Assembly (NCBI GenBank): GCA_037389465.1
Contig: JAZARR010000267.1
Span: 83,637-147,636, forward strand
Reading direction: 5' to 3'
Source of the DNA: Baylisascaris procyonis
Taxonomy: Eukaryota > Nematoda > Chromadorea > Rhabditida > Ascarididae
DNA length: 64,000 nucleotides
A model generated the notes under the pieces. That model saw only the letters and a program-made list of their open reading frames with translations, made no database searches and had not been told where the DNA came from. Both the position numbers and the translations under genes were made by a program. Shown piece after piece: positions 9,421 to 19,834 of this stretch (its first letter is position 1; every line of letters starts with the position of its first letter).

Positions 9421-9742
9421 CCATCGGCCACTTAGTGGCCTTCACGCTTCGCCCGCACTGCCTTCAACAGTACGTCGTCTCCAACAGTGCCTTCAACAGT
9501 ACGTCGTCTCCAACAGTGCCTTCAACAGTACGTCGTCTCCAACAGTGCCTTCAACAGTACGTCGTCTCCAACATCACCTTCAACGGAACGTCGCCTTCGG
9601 TCGTCAACAGCAGTGCTCCGTTCTCGTGCGCCTGCCATCGTCTTGTTTTCGTTCTATACTGATTCCGCATCAGCGTGATCTACTACTGAACGTGAGTATT
9701 TTGCAACCCTTGCAAACATAATTTTTTCACTCGTTCAGTACA
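9150..9742 (+). repeat. 3' LTR
   Basis: 593 bp, same ends and internal blocks as the 5' copy, including the four 29-bp units at 9461-9576. The first 271 bp are read through by the integrase-envelope frame. The single difference found is T at 9735 against A at 1914. Confidence 0.95.
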
Positions 9743-9747
9743 GATGT
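9743..9747. repeat. 3' target site duplication GATGT
   Basis: Exact copy of 1324-1328 and directly adjacent to the LTR end. Confidence 0.93.
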
Positions 9748-11377
9748 ACTGCGTTCCTATTCGCGAAAAAAAAGTTTTTCATAAACGCTACGAGACTGCA
9801 TATACGTTGTTTGAAATCACTTGAAATAGCAGCAAACTGTGACAGCTAAAGTTCATCCCTTACCTTGCCTCAACCTGAACGTACTAAACAGCGTCAGCAA
9901 TCGCATTTCGCAACTACCTTCTGTTTCCGTTTTGTGCGGTCTCTAGCGAGCGTTTGCCGCATTTTTACGTATATCGCCACTGTTTTGATGTGCCAGTTGT
10001 TGGCAGTTTGTTTCGTTGATGTTTTGAATTGCTCGACGTCTGGACATTGGCATAGTGATCGCTTATCATGTCTCTATTCGCTTGGTGCGTCCACGCTTAC
10101 TTCGCTGTTCCTTATCAGAATGCTATGAGTCGACGATATTTGCATATAAACTGTTAGCACTCATATATTTGCACATTGCCTCTGTGTGAGCATACAAATT
10201 GTTATCCTTTCGGCTGTTTCAATGAACAATCCTGCAGAAAGCGAATATCATGAAAGTTTCGATGATTAGTTTTCAATGACGTGCTCACAAACTTGTTATT
10301 CACTTTTTCCATCAGTTTTATAGTGGATTTCAAGTATTTTAAGTTCGCACAGATGCTGCTGAAAATATTCCAGTCTTCTTACTGATGACTTCAGTGCTAG
10401 CAGAAAAATATTGGAAAAGTCTTATCACCCAAGTGCATCCAGTGTATTCTTCCTTTTTTGTCTGTCAGCATGGTTCTTTTCCCTTTCCTTACCTACCTCG
10501 TCGGGAATGAACTGAGATTTGCTGTTCACCTGCAAGCTCGTTTTTTGACCGAAATTTGCCGCTAAAAACAAGTTATTTTGAAGAGTGGGGTGATTTCGTA
10601 CCGTTTGGAGCGCATTCGGTTTACGTTAATAATGTTTGTAGCATGATAAAGTACGAACGGCGTAAGGCAATAAAAACAACGCTTGTTTCTGCGAAATGCC
10701 GTTTCAAATTTCACCAACTGCAAGTTGATTTTTAAACTGAAATAAACTGCACTGATTGCGATGCACAATCGCTATGTTTCCCATCTGCCACAGCCTTTTT
10801 TTAAAATTTAACCCTTCGAACTGAAAGTAAATTATTCATAAAATTGTCTGCCAACTGTATTGATTTTTCCCTGATAATGACGTCATATCTGAGAGGTGGA
10901 AGTCACCGTCAAATTAGAAGTTCACCTTAATAATAAAATCTCATTGCTTATTAAGGTGTTTAGGTAGTGAATACGAATTCTTGACGATGCTAGTGAATGC
11001 TGCTGCTGAAATATATCTTTGTTTCGTATGACTTGTTCTGCAGTGCTTATCTATCTTCCTTTCCGAATGGAAAGTTTTTATCAGTTGATAGAAGATTTGA
11101 TGCAATGTGTTATACGTAATGCCATGTTGTAATCTTATGAAAACACTAATCTTTCAACCCATAGTAAATTCACCGCACATTTGTAGCTCTGTATTACAAT
11201 GCGGAAAAAACAACCATTTGCTTCTAATTGTTTTTATGCGATATGTCATAGGGACGAAAATGCGTGCCCACCAGAGAGAACGCTTTGGATCATAATCAAA
11301 GTGCATTTTTATTCGATCAGATCAAAACAGACAAAAATTCGTACATGGTTGCTGTGTCATTGGCGTTTTATTTTGAG
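9748..11377. other. Intergenic interval between retrotransposon and palindrome
   Basis: AT-rich with T-rich runs. The longest open frame (9865-10128 plus) has no recognised domain. Apart from a hairpin at 10923-10958 I see no gene, RNA or repeat. Whether this interval is also mirrored beyond 64000 cannot be seen. Confidence 0.5.
10923..10958. repeat. Perfect 11-bp hairpin
   Basis: CACCTTAATAA (10923-10933) and its exact reverse complement TTATTAAGGTG (10948-10958) enclose 14 bp. It could be a stem-loop or the end structure of a small transposon relic; there is no T-run to suggest termination. Confidence 0.7.
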
Positions 11378-11447
11378 TCGTTGCCTGCGAGAATGAAATT
11401 ACAATTATGAAAATAACTGTAATATTAGAAGAGTTTCAGGAATCAGA

Positions 11448-11546
11448 ATGGCCACCATTGAAGGGAGCCATCAAAGCTTTGGATTTTCATTTCCATCAGT
11501 TGTTTATCAATTGCATACAGCTCAAGTGGTCGCATTATTCCTTGAG
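11448..11546 (+). CDS. Candidate exon 1 of paralogue A (left arm)
   Basis: ATG at 11448, 33 open codons and a donor (TTGAG/GTAATT) at 11547. It ends in phase 0, as exon 2 at 12001 requires. The encoded segment ends in a hydrophobic stretch (VVYQLHTAQVVALFLE). A second open frame (from ATG 11407, includes EFQESEWPPLKGAI) overlaps but ends in a different phase, so the frame choice rests on phase only. Identical in the right arm at 63832-63930. Confidence 0.3.
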
Positions 11547-12000
11547 GTAATTTGCATATTTTCGTTTTCATGAAATGAATTCCCCTCAGTTTATCTTCTA
11601 ACCCAATTCCCTATTGAGCATAATGGGGAGCGTATGTATGGGAAGAGTATTGCAATAAACATTTCGAGTATTTGTATATTTCTATAAATCCATCTTTTTT
11701 GTTGTTGATGTACTTACAAGTATTGGAGAATGAATCTGAACTTTAATTTATCAGGAACAAAGTTTTCCAATGTTTATCTATTCCATTTGAGTAGGCGGAT
11801 AGGAGAGAGGAGGAAAATTTCAAGCTTGAGATATGCAATCAGAAAAAATGGAAATATTAGCAACGAGTAAAATAAAAACGTATAATATCTACCTGCGGTA
11901 TGAAAAGGGAGATGCTGCTGAAAAAGAATGAATGCAGTGCACTATGATACATTTTGTTCTTCCAGTAGTTGTAGTTTGTGATGGTTGAAACAATTTGCAG

Positions 12001-12181
12001 GTGTGTATTCTCTATATGGAGTACGATCGCATCGGACTGTAATTCCTCATTCCTCTCGCAGTACACCTCCTTAACATATATCATATTGGCTTACGTCTCT
12101 ACTGCAATATTGATGGACGTTACGATCTCAAACAAATGATTTCCGTCAAATATATTAATATCAAAGCGAAATATGCTTTCG
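12001..12181 (+). pseudogene. Exon 2 of paralogue A, carrying an in-frame stop (left arm)
   Basis: Acceptor CAATTTGCAG ends at 12000, donor G/GTTAAG at 12182; 181 nt, phase 0 in and phase 1 out. It aligns codon by codon without gaps with the exon at 18600-18780: the shared pattern is P.AVH..N.YH.G.R.YC.IDGR.D.KQ..S. At the position where paralogue B has TCA this copy has TAA (12040-12042), so it is a pseudogene unless read differently. The right-arm copy has the same stop. Confidence 0.6.
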
Positions 12182-13060
12182 GTTAAGTATTAAGTGAAAG
12201 AAAAATGTATTATTAGAGAGGTTTCGCATAAAAACGCTATATGTAACTCTCTTGAGGATAAAGTGGATAGGTAAGTTCCAATGAGAGGTGGAGGGTGATG
12301 AAGGAATGGAAATTGGGCTAAAAGTTCTGAAATGCTTAGCAATAATTCGTTTCCGACGTTTTCATGATGAAAGACTCCAACTGATGCTTTTGATTAGTTA
12401 GCGACCGTGAGTTTCTTAAGTCATTCTTGTAATTTGGCTCACCTTTTCCCATCTGACCCCCTTTTTCGAGTGCTTTAAATAAATATTTGGATTAAAATTT
12501 GCAAGAAGTTAACGATTTATCATTGAATGAATATGAAGTCAGATGTTCGCAGGTAAGGTCCCATTCGTTGAAGATGAAGCTCACATTATGGGTGGAATTG
12601 TAGGATGGCTTCAAGATTACTGTTGAACTGCCAGCATACATAATGATTATTTTTATGGAGGCATCAGTAAGACACTGGAGTATGTGGTAAGGAGACTACA
12701 TTTAGAGGGACGACCAGAATGGATCAAATTAAGTTTGTATTTGTTCATAGTAATTCCTTTATAGAATTTTAGAGGTAATCTGTTCCTTATTTAAAACCTT
12801 CGATGACAGTAAGTTGGCTAGAGAATACTTTCCACAGAAACAAAGTGAGGTGGTGGAGGGAGGAATCAAGATAAGTGAACTTCGAATGCATTCGCATTTG
12901 ATTGCTGAGCATTTTCCCGCCTTGCGAAACTTGTTAAGCCAGTATGAATATCCTCGCATCAAGTTTCTAGCAAAACTTAAAATTGGTTTCACTTAGAAAC
13001 TTAAAATTCTTTCAGACTTTAATTTAGCTTGACAGTTCAGCAATTTCAAAATGTTTTCAG

Positions 13061-13230
13061 CTGTATTCGGAAGCGTTGTTTTGGAGTTCATTGGGCACTT
13101 TATTGTTGGTTCGATTCCATCAACCCTCAGTGCTCTCATATACAACCTTTCCGATTACGCATCATTGGTTGCCGCTAGTGGTGTACTCGCAGCCGAAATA
13201 TATGAAACATACAAACCCTCAAGCGAATAA
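13061..13230 (+). CDS. Last exon of paralogue A, membrane segment (left arm)
   Basis: Acceptor ATGTTTTCAG ends at 13060. The phase-1 join to exon 2 gives Ala, then VFGSVVLEFIGHFIVGS, a probable membrane helix, and a second mildly hydrophobic stretch (SLVAASGVLAAEIYE), ending at TAA 13228-13230. The first half matches the exon at 18972 (VFGSILLALVAHFVL) and the C-terminus also aligns (YASLVAASGV with YVSIACAGVV). The right-arm copy changes Glu to Ala and Phe to Leu in the helix. Confidence 0.5.
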
Positions 13231-15344
13231 AACACTCCAGTAAGTGTTGCTGAGTTTTCAACAATACGTTGTAGTAATAAATTTTTCGTTTTTAAATTTG
13301 CGTTTAACTTCGGTACTTTTCCTGTCGTTTGTGATTGCTGGCAAGGTCGTTTTTTAACAGTGTTGACTTTTAATTCGAAAATGATATGTTTTTGTAACTC
13401 TGCAATTTTTGTTGAAAACGAATGCAAAGTGTTGGCAAAAGAATGCGGATTCTTCTAGCTGAAGGGATGGACTTCTTTCTGAGCACGGAGGGTGATGGCT
13501 AACCAGTGAATAATTGGCGCCATGGGAGAGTGAGTATTACTCTTGAAAAGTTTTTTTCGAAAACCATGGTCACTTGCCAAAAATTTTGAAAGAAAAATTT
13601 CCACTGGAAAATTTGCAGACGTATTTTGGAACCAAAAGGTCGTCTACATATGTTACTACTGCGGTATACTGCTATATTAGAATTTTAAATTACGATACAA
13701 TATCGTAGGTATTTCTTCAGTGTTTTTATTTTACCATATATGTTTGCACTGAGCAGTTTTGGAGGTGATACAGTATGTGAATATCTGTAAATTTTTTATC
13801 ATTTATGATGATGAATTCGATTCGATGTTTCTTTATTAAAAAACAAACCTTGACAAGATGCCAGTATTCAAGAAAAAGCGCCACGTTTTGCAGTGGAGTT
13901 GAAGTATTTTCGACAATTTTGATGGCTGCTTTATTTGTCTGTAATAGCTTCAGTATCTTTGACTGTAGAGAAACACTGAAATTCTGCGATATACTGTAGT
14001 AAATTCACATTGCTTCGTTTCACTTTTCGTTTCTGTCACTCAGATAAACGATCGAAAACTATCATAGAGTGCCGAATAAGACCTGCCGGGTTTTGCATCT
14101 TTCTTAAAAAATCGGGTGAATAGCATTTAAAATAGGGGAGAAGTTTCAAAGGTAATTTTCCTCATCTTTGTGTGTTTTCATGGCTGAGTATTCATTTCAT
14201 TATATAAAGACGTTAATGGACACCTTAATTCAATAGCAAAAATTTACGATTCAAATTTTTATGCCGCGTTAAATGTTGCGGCTAGCATAAAACGATTTTT
14301 TCTGAAGGGCTTTGCAGAACTAATCAATTTCTTAAGATGTTTTTCAACTGTTTTTCGAAAAACTTCAGGACTGTTCGCCTGCCGTGGTGAGATGGAAAAG
14401 GCGCATATAGTTCTCTTTCCATGGCTCACTTATTTACTTATTTTACCGTTTCTCATTATTAAACAATAAACAGAATGCATCAAACGACGAAATTTCTATG
14501 AAGGAAAGAATATATTTCAAAATGAGCGCAAAATGTGAAAAAACGCAATCGCATAAACATTGCATCATTTTTCACAGACATGTGGTTTATGTCAAAGGTG
14601 CGATCCGTTTGTTTGAATTTGTTTTTTTTGTGTGTCAGCATCATCTTGTTTCAAATAAAACTTCTTTAAACGTCGTCTGCTGACTAAAAAGTTTCGTAAC
14701 ATAATTCAAGCATTAGAACATTTAACAAAAATTGGAATCGTGTTAACGTGTTGAAGCCAAATGTTAGCAGGGTGAGTCCATAATTTCAGCGTTATATCTC
14801 ACTTTTTCCTTCACATGCGGAATGCTGTGTCTGTGTTCCGCTTTCCCTTCCTCCAGCAATTTGCGCAATTTAATTTTTCTCTGTCCCTTATTCCCTACAT
14901 TTTAACAACTACAGTTGCTCATATTTGCATGCATACAGGCATATCTATAAAATGCGCCATATATACTTTCTATGTGTTTGCGTACACATATCTTGATTCA
15001 AATATATAAAACACAGCATGTATGAGTGTGCTACGAGTCCAAATTTGAATTATAGGCAGCAGTGCTTACATGTTCATTTGCTTACTTAATTGCGGCGGTG
15101 AAGAAATCAGAGCGCGCAATAATGTGTAATATTTTGAATATATTTATAATAAATTTCTGTTTGCATTTATATTTAATTGTATGTCTGTCCACTTGGAAGT
15201 ACTAACTCATGAAGCATCGAAGCTTGCAGTTACGAAATTTGTATATACTATAAGTTGACCACATATATTTCATACTGATCCACCGAATTTGGAAAAAAGT
15301 AACGCATATTACAAGTTAAAAGAAATCTGCAGACATTTTTCACT
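13231..15344. other. Arm interval without supported gene (mirror 60027-62146)
   Basis: AT-rich. Short frames at 13805, 14498 and 14815 (plus) recur in the mirror copy only because the DNA does. I see no paired splice sites or domain. A GGTTCGATTCC box just upstream at 13108 is not a tRNA. Confidence 0.4.
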
Positions 15345-15539
15345 TCACACCGGTCGAATAACTAAAGAGGAAATCTTTCGTGGGTGACTTGTACGATTGG
15401 CTAGGTTGATAAAAATGGTGAAATAATTTTGCATATTTATTGCTTGATGAAAATTTATAAAACTAGTTGAACAAATATGCAAATGCAAAGATTGTGTCAG
15501 CTGCTTTGGCATGTTTGTGCACTGTTTTCTTTCGAGCAA
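15345..15539 (-). CDS. Candidate last exon, unknown protein (left arm)
   Basis: An outward-strand frame of 64 codons ending at a stop at 15345, with ordinary composition (contains KQLTQSLHLHICSTS). It differs from the right copy (59832-60026) by one Ser/Asn change. There is no recognised domain and the exon start is uncertain. It may belong to the gene at 15810-16269. Confidence 0.2.
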   Translation of the reverse strand: MLERKQCTNMPKQLTQSLHLHICSTSFINFHQAINMQNYFTIFINLANRTSHPRKISSLVIRPV

Positions 15540-15809
15540 ATGATGAGCTAGTAATCTGATACCGGTTCAGTAAGTTTTCAAAGAGAATTCACAAATTATT
15601 GTTCGGCTTTTTCAGCGAAGCTAACCGGTGGGTGTCAAGAAAGCGGAGAAGCATAGCAAAGCAACTGACGTGATGTGCAGTTTTGCACTCCACTGAACTG
15701 ATCACATATCATCAAGAATAATTATTTTATGCAGAATATCGATTTAATATTTCCTTCATAGCACGGAAACAAATTTTATGCGTAAAATTTCTTGCATGCG
15801 CGGCTCTAT

Positions 15810-16269
15810 TTATGTGAAACTGAGGTCCGACTCAAGCAGTAAGGAGCAAATTTGTTGGCACTTCTGAATTACTACAACTTTTATTAAAACTGATGAACCA
15901 ACGTAACTCATGGTGCAGAAGAACATTTTTTCATGAACATTGTGCACGCCAAATTTATTTTGCAACTTCAGTAATTTCGAAGTTGAAACTATGGGAAGAG
16001 AGATGTACACATACACATGTGCCGACATAGCGTCAACATACTGCGATTTTGTAAAAGAATTCGGGAAAGGAATTTGCAGAAATGCAATAGAAAGTTCGAA
16101 TAAAATGTTCCAGCTTCGTCAGTGTTTCCTGCGTGCAAGTATTTATATGCAAATATTCCTCAATAAGTGATGAATGCAAACTTTGAAACGGCAATGCATT
16201 CAAGACTTCTGTTGTGATTTCGGTTGGTTCACTTTTGTTATTGAATAGTGGAGCCAGGAAAGGTTTCAA
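15810..16269 (-). pseudogene. Outward-strand gene fragment, split into two frames (left arm)
   Basis: Two frames of 78 and 72 codons that are one continuous 152-codon frame in the right arm. Near 16065 the left copy has one extra A relative to the right, which separates them. The upstream part is good coding-like sequence (TEITTEVLNALPF, SLIEEYLHINTCTQETL). The family is not recognised. A further open frame just upstream (right arm about 58990-59120, with GWRWEVPLRSALL) may be a preceding exon. Confidence 0.35.
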
Positions 16270-17332
16270 TCGTCAACTGTTCCTTCACTTGATACTCAGC
16301 TTTTAGCAAAGCACTAGGCAAAGGCACTTCCCACCTCCAACCTTCAGTACCACTATGTGTCAAGTGATGTCAGGAGCGCGTGCCATATTTACCATACCTT
16401 AGGCAACCATTGCAGCTTAGCGATCTTTAACCCCTACCGTTAGTCGAAATTTTCGGTTATCAGTTCTCGTAAGCACTAATAATTTTCACCGTAAGTACTG
16501 TAATTATTGCCTACACTTTTTCCATGTGAAACATAAATTATAACTTCAGAAATCTCAACGGTATACTTTGACAATTCCCTCTCATAACATTTTTGAGTAT
16601 TTACGAATACCTCTTTGCACCATTATTACCAGCCTGGCATTACTTGTTTCACTCAATAGCGTGATTCAATAGATTCGCCTAATGAATGATTCCTTTACAA
16701 CGAACTCACTTCTTCTGTGTTTCATGAGAAAACGTTCCCATTCTGCTATAGCCACTGTTCATCCTTACAGCCGTTTTTGGCAGACGTCGTTTAACTCCCC
16801 CTCTAGGCGCGCCTCACTTCTCCTCGTGCGGACTTTTTAGGAAACCGGTGACTTCGAGAGTTTTATCGAGGCGGCGTAGTAGCTGAACAAGTCAACTTCA
16901 GGGTGTTCATATTTCCTCAGGTTGGAGATTCACAGCAACTCACTGGCGCACAGTGTCGGTGACAGCTGCAAGACTTATCTTCCCTAGGTATCCTTCCATT
17001 AATCTAATAGTGAAGGTAGCGACTGCCGAATAAATTCAAATCACAAATGCAAGGACACTTAAGTGGAAGTTTACTGTCAAATGGCTGCCTTAACGAACAG
17101 GCTGACAATGCGGTTGCTATGCTGCTTGATGCCGAACACTCACTTATCATATCCGATGGATACTCACTTTTCATAAAGAATACAGTCAATGGAAGAATGC
17201 TAAACTAGACTAGATAAGAATGAATGGCCCATAAGCAGCATACACACAAAGTCCTACCAAGAAACGGAATTTTCTGCAGGAGGTAGGGGAAGGAGAAGGA
17301 CGGATAGGAGGAGCAGCAGGTAATGTACTCAC

Positions 17333-17400
17333 TCAGTATTTTTTCATCCCAGGTATTCTGCGTGCCACGACGTGATGTGCCCAATGCGACCTGTCAAAAT
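17333..17400 (-). CDS. Last exon of outward gene D (left arm)
   Basis: Mirror of 57975-58042 with the same splice signals and stop. Confidence 0.4.
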
Positions 17401-17447
17401 CTAAAAGTTTGAGTTTCAAAATTAGTCAACTGTGAAGTGAATGTTAC

Positions 17448-17558
17448 CTTCAAAAGCCTTCTTTAATGCGTCGTCAGTGATCTTAATTTGGATCACCCAT
17501 GCAGAGTGGATTGTAACAATGCATAAGCTTATTGCTCTCTTCTTCTTTCGGGAGGAAA
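17448..17558 (-). CDS. Internal exon of outward gene D (left arm)
   Basis: Mirror of 57817-57927; identical as far as checked. Confidence 0.4.
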
Positions 17559-17853
17559 CTTAGAGAAACACTAACTGCAAATTTGGGAATTTCCGGTATC
17601 CGATACCCAGTCAAACGATAGATAAGCATAGAAAGAATCGAAAACCTCTTCAACGAGTGCCGTAAAGAGTATGAATTTCTTGCGTTTGCATTATTATAAA
17701 ATTGTGAAAAACTTTGTCTAAGACAACCTCTATCAACATAGTGCTGCAATCCCAGTTTTGTAGTGATGAAAAAGATTATCTGCAAGATGCTAATTTTGAA
17801 TTACGAATTCTTGTTGTGGATTTTGCAAAAACTAATCCGTAACCACTGTTGGC

Positions 17854-18051
17854 ATGCAAATTGCTAAGCCCCAAAGTTTAGACTGGACGGTTAGCATGTT
17901 CAAGTTCGATTTGATGCGAAACTTTCCATTCTATGAGCAGATCATAAAACATAAAAGTGCTGTTTGCAGAAAATACGCTCAAATGACTAGCAGCAACCCA
18001 CTTACGAGCTCTACCCACGAATCGCATATAATATGCGAACTGCTCAGATGA
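17854..18051 (+). CDS. Candidate small frame MQIAKPQSLDW (left arm)
   Basis: 65 codons from a true ATG, identical in the right arm at 57324-57521 (minus), of even composition (contains MFKFDLMRNFPFYEQIIKHK). It lies 0.75 kb upstream of paralogue B on the same strand. No domain and no splice support, so function is unknown. Confidence 0.2.
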   Translation: MQIAKPQSLDWTVSMFKFDLMRNFPFYEQIIKHKSAVCRKYAQMTSSNPLTSSTHESHIICELLR

Positions 18052-18599
18052 TTACAGTTATCATTCAGGTGTTCCTTAAAGAGATTGAGGGTCATTTCTT
18101 CCAGTTTTCGAGAAAATGGTCAGCTACGAGGACTTGCATAGTGTGGCGAGAAGATCACCAATAGTTGCGCAACAACACTGCTGTTCCGGTGTTATACGCA
18201 ATTCCATAATGCGGCATCCTCACAGCTACAAGTTTCCTAATCGGTGCACACATAAAACATAAGTTACCATCTTAAATAGTTCTTTGTTACGATTGGATTC
18301 ACTGTTCACTAAAGTGCTGAAGATTTCCGGTTAGGAAGGGGACTATTTGCCTCAGAGGACAGAGGGGAGGCGGTTTGCCAGAATTTTCTTTTGAAACGTG
18401 AGATTTAATTATTGAAAATGGAGTGTTGATTACAGTTGCAAGGAAAAAATAACTCACTTTCACAATAAGCCGATTGCAAACTTCTGAAAAAATTTCCCTC
18501 CCACATGAAAATTCGAATTTGGAACGATAGCCACTCTGTGAACCCTTAACGGCACATGTGTACCGGGGCGGTTTTGGCTTATACGACAAATTTTTACAG

Positions 18600-18780
18600 A
18601 TAGCAGTCCTGTATTGGGAGTCCGAACGTCTTGGAATATCATTTCTGTTCCCTGCAGCGGTACATGCTATCAACTTGTATCATACCGGTTATCGTTGGTA
18701 CTATTGCATCGACGGTCGTCATGATTTCAAGCAGCTTCTTTCTATGAATGATTTCAACTATAAGCTGCCCTATATTTTCG
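18600..18780 (+). CDS. Middle exon of paralogue B, small membrane protein (left arm)
   Basis: Acceptor AATTTTTACAG ends at 18599 and donor TTCG/GTTCGT follows; 181 nt, the same length and phases (0 in, 1 out) as the exon at 12001-12181. The residues include LYWESERLGISFLFP, AAVHAINLYHTGYRWYYCID and GRHDFKQLLS, with no stop. This is a nematode-type family I do not recognise. The pattern of hydrophobic and Tyr/Trp-rich segments suggests membrane association. An upstream exon equivalent to 11448-11546 was not found; an open ATG frame at 18117 (MVSYEDLHSVARR) is a weak candidate. Confidence 0.5.
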
Positions 18781-18971
18781 GTTCGTATCCAAATATTTTT
18801 TTAGCAAGAAGAATACCGTAGAAATGTATTTCTCTTTATTTCATGAGAAATAGAGAAATGAAATGCGTGAGAGACATTGAAAAGAACAGCAGCAGTCATA
18901 AACGACTGCAAGAAACATTTATTTCGCACAACACGTTTCTTATATGATGATGCTGATGCACTTGATTTCAG

Positions 18972-19122
18972 GAGTATTTGGGAGCATTTTGCTTGCTCTA
19001 GTGGCACATTTTGTGCTTTATATCCCAGGCTGTATCGCATATTCAGGTATGTATCGATCGCATGTGCTGGAGTGGTGATTGCTGTTGAATTTCTTGAGGC
19101 AGTTTTGAGCAAACTTATATAA
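18972..19122 (+). pseudogene. Last exon of paralogue B, frame-displaced (left arm)
   Basis: Acceptor TTGATTTCAG ends at 18971. The phase-1 join gives Gly and then VFGSILLALVAHFVLYIPG, a clear membrane helix equivalent to the exon at 13061. The C-terminal homology (YVSIACAGVVIAVEF) continues in a frame displaced by minus one, with its stop at 19120-19122; the original frame stops at 19076-19078. Both arms share this state. It is either a damaged gene or a one-base deletion error; GTATGT after position 19047 could also be a donor. Confidence 0.45.
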
Positions 19123-19209
19123 AGCAACCTATATTTGTGTGCAACCTTTAATAAATATGAGGCTGCGATGTCCTACTACAGGGTTTTATTAGCAAGGATG
19201 TTTATTCAG

Positions 19210-19417
19210 GTGGCACTGTTTCTTTCAACATTTTGGCAACAATCCAGCAATCGTATATAGCCCATGAGCATGCAAAAATAGTTCATCTTCCTGAATTTCT
19301 TGATGAAATGATGGAAAAAACTTTGTTGTGGAAGATTTGGGAGGAACGGGGAGGAGGAAACTTGCTGAAGCCGAAATTTTTTCCTGCGAAACTGAGAAGC
19401 GATATATTTCACTAAGG
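19210..19417 (+). pseudogene. Exon of unknown gene V, missing one G (left arm)
   Basis: Acceptor TGTTTATTCAG ends at 19209, donor CTAAGG/GTAAGG at 19418. The frame (TIQQSYIAHEHAKIVHLPEF, then EMMEKTLLWKIWEE) is good coding sequence but is lost after the GGAGGAGGAAAC run, where the right arm has one more G. The right copy shows the intact version. Confidence 0.45.
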
Positions 19418-19668
19418 GTAAGGTTTATTTGAGGCTGTTAGACAGGTTAAAGTGTTCGCTTTTTGCAACATTATTTGCTACTCTTCTTTTTAAATGAAAG
19501 CATTTGTATAACATTGAAAAAAAGTTCGCTAACGTTGGCTAGCAGCGTCATTTATGTGTGGCAACCTCTACCATTCGGCTAGTCGAATATGTTTAATTTC
19601 TGTACTAGAAGACCTGTAGAAAACAGCATAAGCTTTGCAAACTTCTTTTACCAATTTCTACTTTCGAG

Positions 19669-19834
19669 TATGGTTTTATGAAGTGGGGCTCGAAAATCGA
19701 GAAATTGAAGCCACTTTGTTGAGCAAACCAACGTCAGAGCTAGAGATCAGAGGTATCCGATTGGCCAAAGTCACCAACGAGATTCCAATTTCATCTGAAT
19801 TCGAAAACTTTGGGTTGGTGAAATATATATTTTG
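19669..19834 (+). CDS. Candidate exon of gene V or a neighbour (left arm)
   Basis: Acceptor-like CTACTTTCGAG ends at 19668 and a strong donor TTTTG/GTAAGT lies at 19835. The open frame includes YEVGLENREIEATLLSKP, SELEIRGIRLAKVTNEIP and ENFGLVKYIFW. The composition is clearly protein-like, but the phase (1 in) does not match the exon at 19210, so an exon is missing or the boundary is wrong. Confidence 0.4.

Larger units (their letters stand above)
1329..9742 (+). mobile_element. BEL/Pao LTR retrotransposon with envelope-like region, 8.4 kb
   Basis: A full-length element: direct LTRs of 593 bp, target duplication, primer binding site directly after the 5' LTR, polypurine tract directly before the 3' LTR, and internal genes in the order gag, aspartic protease, reverse transcriptase, RNase H, integrase, envelope-like glycoprotein. 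The domain order, the A17-type linker between reverse transcriptase and RNase H, and the integrase C-terminal domain mark it as BEL/Pao rather than Gypsy or Copia. The LTRs differ at one position I found (A at 1914, T at 9735), so insertion was recent. The pol frame is interrupted near 4057, 4457 and 5725, each time as if one base were missing. The copy is therefore either recently disabled or mis-assembled. Confidence 0.95.

Noticed and set aside
13108..13118. GGTTCGATTCC, an exact match to a tRNA B box
   Set aside because: No acceptor stem, A box or anticodon arm can be built around it, and it lies inside the conserved last exon of paralogue A.
13155..13427. Outward 90-codon frame overlapping paralogue A
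   Set aside because: Antisense to a conserved exon; conserved between arms only because the DNA is.
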